From Pseudomonas atagonensis (GTDB lineage: Bacteria; Pseudomonadota; Gammaproteobacteria; Pseudomonadales; Pseudomonadaceae), in NCBI RefSeq assembly GCF_011369485.1, contig NZ_VXCA01000003.1, forward strand, positions 1 to 64,000: a stretch of DNA of 64,000 nt, in the 5' to 3' direction. Of this stretch, positions 1 to 10,482 are shown piece after piece (position 1 is the first letter of the stretch; each line of letters begins with the position of its first letter). Under the pieces are notes generated by a model that had not been told where the DNA came from, did not search any database, and saw only the letters and a program-made list of their open reading frames with translations. Made by a program: the position numbers and the translations under genes.

Positions 1-79
1 AAGCACTTACCGCCGAAACCCACATAACTCATTGAATCTCAAGGAGTTTTCCGTTTCGACTGCGCCGGAAGTGGGGCGA

Positions 80-107
80 ATTATAGACATCTGAAATTCG
101 CCGTCAA
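80..107 (-). promoter_or_regulatory. Stable-RNA type sigma-70 promoter reading out of the left edge
   Basis: Read on the minus strand there is TTGACG, a 16-base spacer and TATAAT, followed by a GC-rich discriminator and preceded by an A-rich stretch (about 108-130) resembling an UP element that overlaps the end of msrQ. This layout is typical of rRNA promoters. In P. aeruginosa an rRNA operon sits directly beside msrQ (recalled synteny), so positions 1-75 are probably the start of a 16S leader. The rRNA itself lies outside the window. Confidence 0.7.
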
Positions 108-110
108 CCG

Positions 111-733
111 TTAATTTCGTTTTTCTTGCAAAACCTGTCTTTTCCCCAATAAACGGGGGATTCGGCGCGCCACAGGAGGGAGACGCAACGATAGTAGAAG
201 AGCCCCCATAAAGGCATAAATCGCCCATTCCTTAAGATCTGCCCGCACAATCCACAGCATGTGCAGCAAACCCAGCCCCAGAATCACGTAAACCAGCCGA
301 TGCAGTTTCTTCCAGCGCGCGCCCAATCGCCGTTGACTGTAACGATTGGACGTCACCGCCAATGCCAACAATCCAAGAAAACCCAGTGTGCCGACAATAA
401 TGTACGGCCGCTTACGCAACTCAACGCCCAGCTGAGACCAATCGAAGCCCAGGATAAAAGCCATATAGCTGCATAGATGCAGAACCACATAAGCAAAACA
501 CCAAAGCCCCAACTGACGGCGGACAGCAATCCACCCCGCCCACCCCGTCAGTTTCTGCAAAGGCGTCATGCTCAAGGTGATCAACAACAGCACCAGTGTG
601 CCCAGCCCTAGCCGATCAACCAAAACCTTACCGGGATCCGGCCCAAGCAGGTCAGCGAAGGCCTGATAAAACCACAGCAACGGCCAGATCGACGCAACAA
701 TGAACACGCTCACTCGCCAGAACGGATATCGCA

Positions 734-734
<1 letters not shown>
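111..734 (-). CDS. msrQ: MsrQ, haem-binding membrane subunit of the MsrPQ methionine sulfoxide reductase
   Basis: The 207-residue protein is almost entirely hydrophobic, with about six membrane segments, as in the ferric-reductase-like YedZ/MsrQ family. Histidines within membrane stretches (in [12 protein letters not shown] and in [20 protein letters not shown]) are the likely haem ligands. MsrQ passes electrons from the respiratory chain to periplasmic MsrP, which repairs oxidised methionines in envelope proteins. Its start codon overlaps the msrP stop codon as TGATG, so the two are translationally coupled in one operon. Length is normal for the family. The 3' end runs into the UP element of the neighbouring stable-RNA promoter. 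Confidence 0.93.
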
Positions 735-1747
<1,013 letters not shown>

Positions 1748-1751
1748 GACA

Positions 1752-1795
1752 ACTCCGCAGCTTTGGAGGACAGATGCACCCGTAGACTGCGGAGT
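1752..1795 (-). promoter_or_regulatory. Inverted repeat covering the msrP Shine-Dalgarno
   Basis: Arms ACTCCGCAG and CTGCGGAGT (9 bp, perfect) are separated by 26 bases. The second arm, ending 4 bases before the msrP ATG, contains the GGAG ribosome-binding site. If the RNA folds this way the site is hidden. The pairing is seen directly; a control function is inference. It could also be a DNA operator. Confidence 0.4.
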
Positions 1796-1810
1796 ATGAG
1801 GGAAATTACA

Positions 1811-2674
1811 TCACTCGACGTTTTTGTGCCGACGAAGATGCAAAAGGTACTGAATCGGGCCCGACGCCGCGTAGGCCAGGAACACCAGCAGCAGAATGCG
1901 CGGCGGATCACTGAAGACCACGGCGAACACCAGTACCACGGCGAGAATTGCCACAAATGGCACACGCCCTTTCAAGTCCAGCTCCTTGAAGCTGTTGTAC
2001 TTGATGTTGCTGACCATCAGCATGCCCGCCGCCGCCACCATCAACGCGACCAGGAACGACATCTTCGAACCCTGAATCCCGTAATCGCTGAACGCCCAGA
2101 CAATCCCCGCCACCACGCCGGCCGCTGCCGGACTGGCCAGGCCGATGAAATAGCGTTTGTCTGCAGTGCCGACTTGAGTATTGAAACGCGCCAGACGCAG
2201 TGCCGCCCCCGCGACATAGATGAAGGCAACCATCCAGCCAACCTTGCCCATGTCGCCCAGTGCCCATCCGAAGGCGAGCAATGCAGGCGCAACACCGAAG
2301 GCGACCATGTCCGACAACGAATCGTACTCGGCACCGAACGCACTTTGCGTGTTGGTCATGCGCGCGACACGACCATCGAGGCCGTCGAGCACCATGGCGA
2401 CGAAAATCGCGATCGCAGCAAACGCGAAGTACTTGCTCGCGTTGGCAGAGTCCCCGGCGCTCAAGGCGGCCTGGGCACTCATCGAGTTGATGATGGAATA
2501 GAAACCCGCGAACAGGTTTGCAGTGGTGAACAGATTCGGCAGCAGATAGATACCACGATGCCGGACTTTACGACCTTCTGCGTCATGCCCTTCTTCGATG
2601 TGCTCATCGATGGGCAGCAGGCTTTCGGCGTCAGAAGCCTTGTTCGGCTCTTCGGGACGTTCGCTCATGGACAT
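1811..2674 (-). CDS. pssA: CDP-diacylglycerol--serine O-phosphatidyltransferase
   Basis: 287 residues. The CDP-alcohol phosphotransferase signature is complete: D100-G101-x2-A104-R105-x8-G114-x3-D118-x3-D122. About seven to eight membrane segments follow a soluble, acidic N-terminal tail of about 40 residues. The enzyme joins CDP-diacylglycerol and serine to make phosphatidylserine, the precursor of phosphatidylethanolamine, in the inner membrane. This is the polytopic (type II) form, not the soluble E. coli PssA. It lies between the ilvC terminator and msrP, and is probably transcribed alone or with msrPQ. A second ATG two codons downstream is an alternative start. Confidence 0.93.
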   Translation of the reverse strand: MSMSERPEEPNKASDAESLLPIDEHIEEGHDAEGRKVRHRGIYLLPNLFTTANLFAGFYSIINSMSAQAALSAGDSANASKYFAFAAIAIFVAMVLDGLDGRVARMTNTQSAFGAEYDSLSDMVAFGVAPALLAFGWALGDMGKVGWMVAFIYVAGAALRLARFNTQVGTADKRYFIGLASPAAAGVVAGIVWAFSDYGIQGSKMSFLVALMVAAAGMLMVSNIKYNSFKELDLKGRVPFVAILAVVLVFAVVFSDPPRILLLVFLAYAASGPIQYLLHLRRHKNVE

Positions 2675-2770
2675 TACCTTGCAACGGTTTGGAAAAATTC
2701 GACAGGAGTCTGGGACGACAGTTCGGCCACAAACGATGCAGCTTTATACCAGAACCACCGACTCAAACGA

Positions 2771-2796
2771 AAAAACGCGGCCGAGGCCGCGTTTTT
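2771..2796 (-). terminator. Intrinsic terminator after ilvC (bidirectional shape)
   Basis: AAAAACGCGGCC and GGCCGCGTTTTT form a perfect 12-bp stem with a 2-base centre, so each strand ends in a T-tract. It closes the ilvIHC operon on the minus strand, 19 bases after the ilvC stop. Confidence 0.85.
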
Positions 2797-2814
2797 CGTA
2801 CAAGGAACGACGAC

Positions 2815-3879
<1,065 letters not shown>

Positions 3880-4371
3880 TTAGATGCTGAGTACTTTGTC
3901 GCCGCGCGCAATGCCGGTCACGCCGCTGCGGACGGTTTCCAGAATCGATGCGGTGCCGATGGACTGAATGAAGCTGTCGAGCTTGTCGCTGGTACCGGTC
4001 AATTGAACGGTATACACGCTGGCGCTGACGTCGACGATCTGTCCACGGTAAATATCGGTAGTGCGTTTGATCTCGGCGCGCTGGGCGCCAGTGGCCTTGA
4101 CCTTGACCAGCATCAGTTCGCGCTCGATGTGAGCACTTTCCGACAGGTCCACCAGCTTGACCACTTCGATCAGCTTGTTCAGGTTTTTGGTGATCTGCTC
4201 GATGATTTCATCGTGGCCAACGGTGGTCAGCGTCAGACGCGACAGGGTCGGGTCTTCGGTCGGAGCCACGGTCAGGCTTTCGATGTTGTAGTTGCGCTGC
4301 GAGAACAGGCCGACTACGCGAGACAAAGCGCCGGGTTCGTTTTCCAGAAGCAAGGAAATAATGTGCCGCAT
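3880..4371 (-). CDS. ilvH: Acetolactate synthase small (regulatory) subunit
   Basis: 163 residues from the ATG at 4371, giving the standard N-terminus MRHIISLLLENEPGAL. An ACT domain occupies residues 4-80, where valine feedback binds, followed by the ALS_ss C-terminal domain. The protein activates the catalytic subunit IlvI and makes it valine sensitive. It begins 2 bases after the ilvI stop, which indicates tight coupling for the two-subunit enzyme. An upstream in-frame start giving 10 extra residues exists but would lie inside ilvI and does not match the family. Confidence 0.96.
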   Translation of the reverse strand: MRHIISLLLENEPGALSRVVGLFSQRNYNIESLTVAPTEDPTLSRLTLTTVGHDEIIEQITKNLNKLIEVVKLVDLSESAHIERELMLVKVKATGAQRAEIKRTTDIYRGQIVDVSASVYTVQLTGTSDKLDSFIQSIGTASILETVRSGVTGIARGDKVLSI

Positions 4372-4373
4372 GA

Positions 4374-6098
4374 TTAAGTACGCTCCGTCTTGCTCAGCCA
4401 CATATCGCGCATCGAGCCGTCTTTGATCTGCATCGGATAGACGTGCTCGCTGGTGTCGACCGAAATATCGATCACGACCAGGCGATCCTTCATGGCGAAC
4501 GCTTCTGCCATCTTCGACTTCAAATCTTTCGATTCGGTGATGCGTACGCCAACGTGGCCGTAGGCTTCAGCCAGCTTGACGAAGTCAGGCAACGATTCCA
4601 TGTAGGAGTGCGAGTGACGGCTGCCGTAGCTCATGTCCTGCCACTGACGAACCATCCCCAGAACACCGTTGTTCAGGATGACGATTTTTACTGGCAAGCC
4701 ATATTGCAGGCAGGTCGACAGTTCCTGGATGTTCATCTGGATACTGCCTTCACCGGTGACGCAGGCAACGTCGTCTTCCGGGAAGCTCAACTTGATGCCC
4801 ATGGCCGCCGGGAATCCGAAGCCCATGGTGCCCAGACCACCGGAGTTGATCCAGCGATTCGGTTTGTTGAACGTGTAGTACTGCGCAGCGAACATCTGGT
4901 GCTGGCCCACGTCGGAAGTGATAAAGGCATCGCCCTTGGTCACTTCGCACAGGGTTTCGATCACGGTCTGCGGCTTGATCTTGCTGCCGTCGCCCTTGTC
5001 GTAAGGGAACAGGCCGCGATCACCGCGCCATTCATCCACCTGCTTCCACCAACTGGCCACGGACTCCTTGTTCGGGGTCTCGCCGATTTCCTTGAGGATC
5101 GCGACCATTTCGGTCAGGACACTCTCCACCGGTCCAACGATTGGCACGTCGGCCTTGATGGTCTTGGAAATCGAAGCCGGGTCGATGTCGATGTGAATGA
5201 TCTTGGCGTTCGGGCAGAACTTCGCCGCGCCGTTGATCACGCGATCGTCGAAGCGTGCACCCACAGCCAGGATCACGTCGGCATGGTGCATCGCCAGGTT
5301 GGCGGTGTAGCTGCCGTGCATGCCGAGCATGCCGATGAACTGGCGGTCAGTACCGGGGAAACCGCCCAGGCCCATCAAGGTGTTGGTCACTGGCAGGTTG
5401 AGCATTTTCGCCAGTTCGGTCAGCGGTGCGGAACCGTTGCCGAGAATAACGCCACCACCGGAATAGAGCACAGGGCGCTTGGCCGCCAGGAGCATTTCTG
5501 CCGCCTTGCGGATTTGCCCGGAGTGACCGCGCACGGCCGGGCTGTAGGAGCGCAGCTTGGCTTTTTTCGGGAAGACGTATTCGAACTTCTCGGCCGGGTT
5601 GGTCATGTCTTTCGGGATATCGACCACGACCGGGCCCGGACGACCGGATTGCGCCAGGTAGAACGCTTTCTTCATGACTTCCGGGATTTCCGACGCGTGC
5701 TTGATCATGAAGCTGTGCTTCACGATCGGCCGGGAGATACCGATCATGTCGGTTTCCTGGAACGCGTCGGTGCCGACCATGGTGCTTGGCACCTGACCGG
5801 AAATGATCACCATCGGAATCGAATCCATATAGGCGGTGGCAATACCGGTGATGGCGTTTGTGGCGCCTGGACCGGAAGTCACCAATACCACGCCGGCTTT
5901 ACCGGTGGCACGGGCGTAGCCGTCAGCCATATGGGTAGCCGCTTGCTCATGACGAACCAGGATGTGGGTCACTTCCGGTTCTTTGAACAGGGCATCGTAA
6001 ACATGCAGGAGAGCACCACCCGGGTACCCGTAGATATATTTGACGCCTTCGTCACGCAAGAAGCGGACGAGCATCTCACCGCCAGATAAAAGCTCCAC
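4374..6098 (-). CDS. ilvI: Acetolactate synthase large (catalytic) subunit, thiamine diphosphate enzyme
   Basis: 574 residues from the GTG at 6098, which follows the Shine-Dalgarno AGAGGTG at 7 bases spacing. A GTG three codons upstream lies inside that site and is less likely. The protein has the three usual domains: an N-terminal pyrimidine-binding domain with the catalytic Glu51 in [16 protein letters not shown], a central domain, and a C-terminal ThDP-binding domain with [14 protein letters not shown]...NN. It condenses pyruvate into acetolactate, or pyruvate plus 2-ketobutyrate into acetohydroxybutyrate. It is the first gene of ilvIHC, preceded by a leader of about 260 bases. Confidence 0.96.
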   Translation of the reverse strand: MELLSGGEMLVRFLRDEGVKYIYGYPGGALLHVYDALFKEPEVTHILVRHEQAATHMADGYARATGKAGVVLVTSGPGATNAITGIATAYMDSIPMVIISGQVPSTMVGTDAFQETDMIGISRPIVKHSFMIKHASEIPEVMKKAFYLAQSGRPGPVVVDIPKDMTNPAEKFEYVFPKKAKLRSYSPAVRGHSGQIRKAAEMLLAAKRPVLYSGGGVILGNGSAPLTELAKMLNLPVTNTLMGLGGFPGTDRQFIGMLGMHGSYTANLAMHHADVILAVGARFDDRVINGAAKFCPNAKIIHIDIDPASISKTIKADVPIVGPVESVLTEMVAILKEIGETPNKESVASWWKQVDEWRGDRGLFPYDKGDGSKIKPQTVIETLCEVTKGDAFITSDVGQHQMFAAQYYTFNKPNRWINSGGLGTMGFGFPAAMGIKLSFPEDDVACVTGEGSIQMNIQELSTCLQYGLPVKIVILNNGVLGMVRQWQDMSYGSRHSHSYMESLPDFVKLAEAYGHVGVRITESKDLKSKMAEAFAMKDRLVVIDISVDTSEHVYPMQIKDGSMRDMWLSKTERT

Positions 6099-6363
6099 GT
6101 TGTTCACCTCTAAAACGCCAGAATACCGTCCACAAAAAAGGGGCGGGTCTTAATAGGTTTACTTCTCGGCAGAGCATGAGCGACGGTGGTCGCCGACTAC
6201 GTCAGCACTGACTGAGCAAGTATTGGGATCGTCCCAAGTGTTGCGGGCCTTTCCCACCCAGCGCGAGGTAACGCGTTGCGGGTGTAACAGGTCGACGCGG
6301 ATATGCGCCTCATGATCTACCGAGTGGGTCTGCTTCTGGCAGTCCCTCTACAGCGGACTTTGG
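6099..6363 (-). other. Untranslated leader of the ilvI operon
   Basis: About 260 bases lie between the predicted promoter and ilvI. On the minus strand they contain a 38-codon ORF (ATG at 6313, TAG at 6197-6199) whose last third reads LGTIPILAQSVLT. They also hold a short hairpin TTGGGA-CGA-TCCCAA (6223-6237), and a GC-rich CCCGCCCC followed by TTTTTT (about 6136-6149) that could pair with GGGTGGG upstream. The ORF has no clear ribosome-binding site. This could be an attenuator, but the evidence is weak. Confidence 0.35.
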
Positions 6364-6392
6364 ATTCTTCTGTTTCGCCCTCTCCAAGTCAA
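6364..6392 (-). promoter_or_regulatory. Predicted sigma-70 promoter of ilvIHC
   Basis: On the minus strand TTGACT and AAGAAT are separated by exactly 17 bases. The -35 is a good match and the -10 matches 4 of 6 positions. No better promoter was seen nearer to ilvI. Confidence 0.5.
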
Positions 6393-6399
6393 GCCGTCT

Positions 6400-6425
6400 A
6401 TGTGCTTAATTGTGGGTAAGCACAT
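6400..6425 (+). repeat. Inverted repeat between ilvI and the DUF4124 gene, possible operator
   Basis: ATGTGCTTA and TAAGCACAT form a perfect 9-bp inverted repeat around an 8-base centre. It lies just upstream of the predicted ilvI -35 box, where an activator or Lrp/LysR-type regulator could bind. It has no T-tract and is not a terminator. Confidence 0.45.
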
Positions 6426-6497
6426 GAGAACGCAAGAAAAAACCTGAAAAGCGCTACTCTGTTAGTGTCAATTGCGCAGTTTTGCCAAGGAATCAGC

Positions 6498-6914
6498 ATG
6501 CGAACGCTTCTGTTAACTCTGCTGATCGGCCTCAGTCCAGTGTGCCTGGCCGCTCAGATCTACAAATGGGTCGACGCTCAAGGTGTCACGCACTTTGATG
6601 CCCAACCGCCCCAGGGTCAGTCGGCCACAACGCTGCAGACGCCCTCCTCGCCCCCACCAAAACCTGCGGCGATACCGGGCAGCGGAACATTGGGCGATCA
6701 GAAAGCCATCGACGACAAGGTCAAGAAGCAGGTGGCTGACCAGCAGAAGCAGCTCAAAGCATTTTGCGAACAGGCACGCACGAATCTGGCGCAATTGCAG
6801 AACAATCCGCGCTTGCGAGAGGAAGTGGAGGGAGAGTTGCGGCGGTTGGACGATGCACAACGCCAGGAACGCATGGTCGAAGCGCAGAAGCAGATTGCGG
6901 AAAACTGCCAGTAA
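6498..6914 (+). CDS. DUF4124 domain-containing periplasmic protein
   Basis: 138 residues from the ATG at 6498, which has AAGGA 8 bases upstream. A signal peptide (residues 1-19) is followed by the DUF4124 core with the typical QIYKWVDAQGVTHFDAQPP, a Pro-rich linker (about 45-60), and a charged helical tail (75-138) likely to form a coiled coil. The family is common in gammaproteobacteria and its biochemical role is unknown. It is transcribed divergently from ilvI and convergently with the YqcC-family gene. It is probably exported. Confidence 0.85.
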   Translation: MRTLLLTLLIGLSPVCLAAQIYKWVDAQGVTHFDAQPPQGQSATTLQTPSSPPPKPAAIPGSGTLGDQKAIDDKVKKQVADQQKQLKAFCEQARTNLAQLQNNPRLREEVEGELRRLDDAQRQERMVEAQKQIAENCQ

Positions 6915-6935
6915 CCACTGGCAGCCCCCATCGAC

Positions 6936-7271
6936 TCAGCGTGAAGCAGTGATCAGCAGGTCGAACTCTTTGAGCAACACCTGAAGCTGGCGATCCTTGC
7001 CCTGCAGATTGCGCTGGGCGAAGACCATTTCGGCCATCTCCTGAATACCCGAAGCGTTCGGTAGCGGCAGATCCTGCTCAAGGATCATCTTCATCCGCGG
7101 CAGGAAGATCCATTGCAGCCACTGCTCGAAGTCTAGCGTGTCAACCGAAAACGGCTCGACACTGCTCAAGGCTTCGACCGATGGCTGAACGTCATCCCAC
7201 CAACCCTGCGTACGCAGTTCACGTTCGATCAGCAGCAACTGATCGGCGATTTTCGAGAAACGGGCATCCAT
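6936..7271 (-). CDS. YqcC family protein
   Basis: 111 residues from the ATG that overlaps the lpoP stop as TGATG. The protein is short, acidic and mostly helical, and matches the YqcC/DUF446 family in length and in its conserved middle (FEQWLQWIFLPRM). The function is not established. Overlap with the preceding lipoprotein gene places it at the end of the mrcB-lpoP operon. No signal peptide or membrane segment is seen. Confidence 0.85.
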   Translation of the reverse strand: MDARFSKIADQLLLIERELRTQGWWDDVQPSVEALSSVEPFSVDTLDFEQWLQWIFLPRMKMILEQDLPLPNASGIQEMAEMVFAQRNLQGKDRQLQVLLKEFDLLITASR

Positions 7272-8023
7272 CACAGCGAAACCTTGGCCTTCTGACGGGC
7301 CAGCGTAGCACCGGCGGAATCACCTTGCTTCTCACGCGCCTGGGCGATCACTTCCCACAGGTTGGCCTGCAGATCCGGACGACCGTTGGCCATGGTCAAC
7401 GCACGACGGGCGAACTGCTCGGCTTGCGGCGCATCACCTTGAGCCATGCGTACTTGCGCCAGGCGATAAAGCACTTGCGGCTCACGTGGTGCAACGCGTT
7501 GAGCGCGCTCCAGGCTGGAGGACGCACCGTTGAGGTCGCCGCCGGCCTGTTGCTGCTGCGCGGTGGTCAGCAGTGCGAGCACCGGGCCATCAAGTTGCTC
7601 ATCAGCCGACAGACCACCGCCACTGCTGGCCGACGGAATGCCGCTCGGCGTCGACGGCATGCTGTAGCTGCCGGAGTTGATCGGCGCGGACTCAACCGAT
7701 GAAGGATTGTACGGCCCCGGCGTGATGCCCCCGGACGCTGGCCCCGGCACGATTGGCGAGGTGCTGATCGGCGCCGACGTCGTCGCGCCACCGCCTGGCA
7801 CCATCACCACGACACCCGTGTCGCCTTGCGGAATGGCTTGAGTCTGCTGGCCTTGCACAGGACGCTTCACCGTCGTCTGACGGAAGCCGCCATTGGCCGA
7901 AATGCGTTCGCTGTTGGACACGGCCGTCCCCGAATCCACCACCGGAATCGAACCACGCTGTACGGTAGAGCAACCGCTGAGCAAAGCCACGGCGGTCACC
8001 GCTGGAATCAACCACTTGTTCAC
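7271..8023 (-). CDS. lpoP: Outer-membrane TPR lipoprotein, PBP1b activator LpoP
   Basis: 250 residues. The N-terminus has a lipoprotein signal with lipobox LLSGC (Cys18), and the residue after Cys is not Asp, so outer-membrane sorting is expected. A long low-complexity Ser/Pro/Gly linker (about 60-125) could span the periplasm. Two to three TPR-like helical repeats fill residues 135-240. In P. aeruginosa the TPR lipoprotein encoded beside ponB is LpoP, the activator of PBP1b; the same adjacency here (16 bases after mrcB) supports that name. The linker-plus-domain layout resembles E. coli LpoB, although the fold differs. Confidence 0.82.
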   Translation of the reverse strand: MNKWLIPAVTAVALLSGCSTVQRGSIPVVDSGTAVSNSERISANGGFRQTTVKRPVQGQQTQAIPQGDTGVVVMVPGGGATTSAPISTSPIVPGPASGGITPGPYNPSSVESAPINSGSYSMPSTPSGIPSASSGGGLSADEQLDGPVLALLTTAQQQQAGGDLNGASSSLERAQRVAPREPQVLYRLAQVRMAQGDAPQAEQFARRALTMANGRPDLQANLWEVIAQAREKQGDSAGATLARQKAKVSL

Positions 8024-8039
8024 TTGAAACCCTCTTTGC

Positions 8040-10364
8040 TTAATTCATCCAGCCCTTGACCCAATCCATCACCGACTCCGGCGAAGCAGGCGTTTCGCTT
8101 GCACACGCGGCGCCAGGTGGCGGTTCGCTGCCGCGAATATACGGCATCTGCACGGCGCCCGGGCAGTTGGCATCGGAACCTTGTCCGGTGCGCGAATCGA
8201 CCCACGCCTGTACCACGTTATCCGGCTGCGGCATGTCCAGCGGCAGCGGATCGGCCTTGCGCATGAAACTGGTCCAGACCTGCAATGCACCGGTCGCACC
8301 GGTGAACGGTGTCTTGCCGTTATCGTCGCGCCCAAGCCACACCACCGCCAGCAGATCCTGACTGAAACCGGCGAACCAGCTGTCGCGCGAATCGTTGCTG
8401 GTACCGGTCTTGCCGGCCAGCGTCAGGGTCTTGGGCAACACGTTATAAACCGAACTGCCGGTGCCTTCACGCATGACCCGCTGCATGGCGTTCTGGATCA
8501 GGTAGATCGAGGCCGGATCAAAGCGCTGCTCGATCTGGAAAGGATAGCGCTTGAGCGGTTCGCCCTCGGCGGTCAACACGCTGCGAATCCCGCGCATTGG
8601 CGTATTGAAGCCACCGTTGGCGAGGGTCTGATACATGGTCGCCACTTCGATCGGAGTCATGCCGCCAGCGCCGAGCAACATCGACGGGAACGCCGGGAAT
8701 TCACGGGTTACACCCAGGCGCCCAATAGTCTTGAGGACATTCGGCACGCCAACCGCCAAGCCGAGACGCGAGGTCGACAGGTTGTAGGAATGCGCCAGGC
8801 CTTGGTACAGGAAAACCGTACCGTGTGATCGACGGTCATAGTTCTGCGGCTTCCAGACCTGGCCGTCTGCACCCTTGATGGAAAGCGGATCGTCCGACAG
8901 CCAACTGGTCAGCGTGTACTGACTTGGTTTCTCCAGCGCAGTCAGATAAACCGCAGGCTTGACCAGCGAGCCGATCGGCCGCACCGCGTCCAGCGCCCGG
9001 TTGAAACCGGCAAAACTGGCCTGACGACTGCCGATCATGGCCTGCACTTCGCCAGTTTCCGGATTGGTCACGACCATCGCTGCTTCCACGTCATCGGAAC
9101 CCTTGCGACCGGCCAGACGCTTAAAGGTGTCGTTGACCGACGCCTCGGCCTTCATCTGCAGGATCGGGTCGAAACTGGTGAAAATCCGCAGTCCTTCCTC
9201 GGTCAAGTCTTCGTCGCGATAGTCTTCACGCAACTGACGTTTGACCAGATCGATAAAGCCGGGGAACGAGCTGTCGGCGAGCTTGCCGCGAGTGGTCACG
9301 CCCAACGGCATTTTCTTCGCCGCCGCTACTTGCTCGGCACTCGCAACGCCTTGTTGCTCAAGCACATCGAGCACCAGATTGCGTCGCTCCAGCGCGCGCT
9401 CCGGGTTACGGCGCGGGTTGTAGTAAGACGGGCCTTTGACCATTCCCACCAACAATGCGACTTGATGCAGTTTCAGCTCGGACAACGGCTGCGCGAAGAA
9501 GAACTGACTCGCCAGACCAAACCCGTGTACAGCGCGCTGGCCGTCCTGACCGACGAAGACTTCGTTGAGGTAGGCCTCAAGAATCTCTTTCTTGTCGTAA
9601 TGCAACTCCAGCAACAACGCCATCATGGCTTCGGTGAGCTTGCGGCTCAGGCTGCGTTCACTGGTCAGGTAGAAGTTCTTCACCAACTGCTGGGTGAGCG
9701 TACTGCCACCCTGCGTCATCTTGCCGCCCGAGGTGTTGACCCAAATGGCGCGGGCAATCGACTTCGGCGACACGCCCCAATGACTGTAGAAATCGCGGTC
9801 TTCGACAGCAACCAGCGTGTCGAGCAGATACGGCGGCACTTGATCAATCTTGATCAGAATGCGGTCTTCGAGGTTCTTCGGGTAGATACCGCCGATCAGT
9901 AGCGGCTCGAGGCGCACCACGGACAGCTTGGAACCGTTGGTCGCGGAGAGTTCGGCGACGTAGTCACCGGAGAAGCGCACGCGCACCGGTTGCGGCTGCT
10001 CCATGCCTTCATAGAACTGGAAGCCACGGGTGTTCAGGTCAACGGTGTTGCCATTGACCGCGGCGGCGCCCGGACCGTTGCTCACGGCTTCGCGACGATA
10101 GCCGAGGGCATCGAGTTCGGTGAGGAAATCTTCTTTGCTGAGTTTCTGTCCGACGAACAGCTCAAGCGGACGCGCGTAGACCTTGGCCGGGATGGTCCAG
10201 CGCTTGCCGGAGAACTTCTCCTGCACCACGGCATCGAGGTAAACGGCGAAGCCGGCCAGCACGACAAGGCCGACCAGACTGAGTTTAATGGCCCAGCTCA
10301 ACCACGGGCGCAGGCCCCTGGAGGGTGGTTTTTTCTTGGTACGGGGAGATCGAGTTCGAGTCAT
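8040..10364 (-). CDS. mrcB: Penicillin-binding protein 1b, bifunctional glycosyltransferase/transpeptidase
   Basis: 774 residues. A basic cytoplasmic tail and one membrane anchor (about 22-43) are followed by a UB2H-like region (about 70-160), the GT51 glycosyltransferase with catalytic EDRDF at 188-192, and a transpeptidase domain with S466-x2-K469, S526-Y-N528 and K652-T-G654. All catalytic motifs are intact. It polymerises and cross-links peptidoglycan at the inner membrane, probably activated by the lipoprotein LpoP encoded next. It is divergent from the kinase-fusion gene, with 118 bases between the two starts. Confidence 0.96.
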   Translation of the reverse strand: MTRTRSPRTKKKPPSRGLRPWLSWAIKLSLVGLVVLAGFAVYLDAVVQEKFSGKRWTIPAKVYARPLELFVGQKLSKEDFLTELDALGYRREAVSNGPGAAAVNGNTVDLNTRGFQFYEGMEQPQPVRVRFSGDYVAELSATNGSKLSVVRLEPLLIGGIYPKNLEDRILIKIDQVPPYLLDTLVAVEDRDFYSHWGVSPKSIARAIWVNTSGGKMTQGGSTLTQQLVKNFYLTSERSLSRKLTEAMMALLLELHYDKKEILEAYLNEVFVGQDGQRAVHGFGLASQFFFAQPLSELKLHQVALLVGMVKGPSYYNPRRNPERALERRNLVLDVLEQQGVASAEQVAAAKKMPLGVTTRGKLADSSFPGFIDLVKRQLREDYRDEDLTEEGLRIFTSFDPILQMKAEASVNDTFKRLAGRKGSDDVEAAMVVTNPETGEVQAMIGSRQASFAGFNRALDAVRPIGSLVKPAVYLTALEKPSQYTLTSWLSDDPLSIKGADGQVWKPQNYDRRSHGTVFLYQGLAHSYNLSTSRLGLAVGVPNVLKTIGRLGVTREFPAFPSMLLGAGGMTPIEVATMYQTLANGGFNTPMRGIRSVLTAEGEPLKRYPFQIEQRFDPASIYLIQNAMQRVMREGTGSSVYNVLPKTLTLAGKTGTSNDSRDSWFAGFSQDLLAVVWLGRDDNGKTPFTGATGALQVWTSFMRKADPLPLDMPQPDNVVQAWVDSRTGQGSDANCPGAVQMPYIRGSEPPPGAACASETPASPESVMDWVKGWMN

Positions 10365-10482
10365 GGCGGCGGATTATACGCACTTTATTCATCCTCAACA
10401 GGAGCACTCCGAGGTTTGCGTCAGGCTGGCGAGCAGCCATAATGGCGGCCTTATATTTTCCCCAGTCTCTGAAGGATCGCCC

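Noticed and set aside
4443..6089. 548-codon open frame antisense to ilvI
   Set aside because: A shadow of the ilvI coding strand, rich in His, Arg and Val, with no recognisable family.
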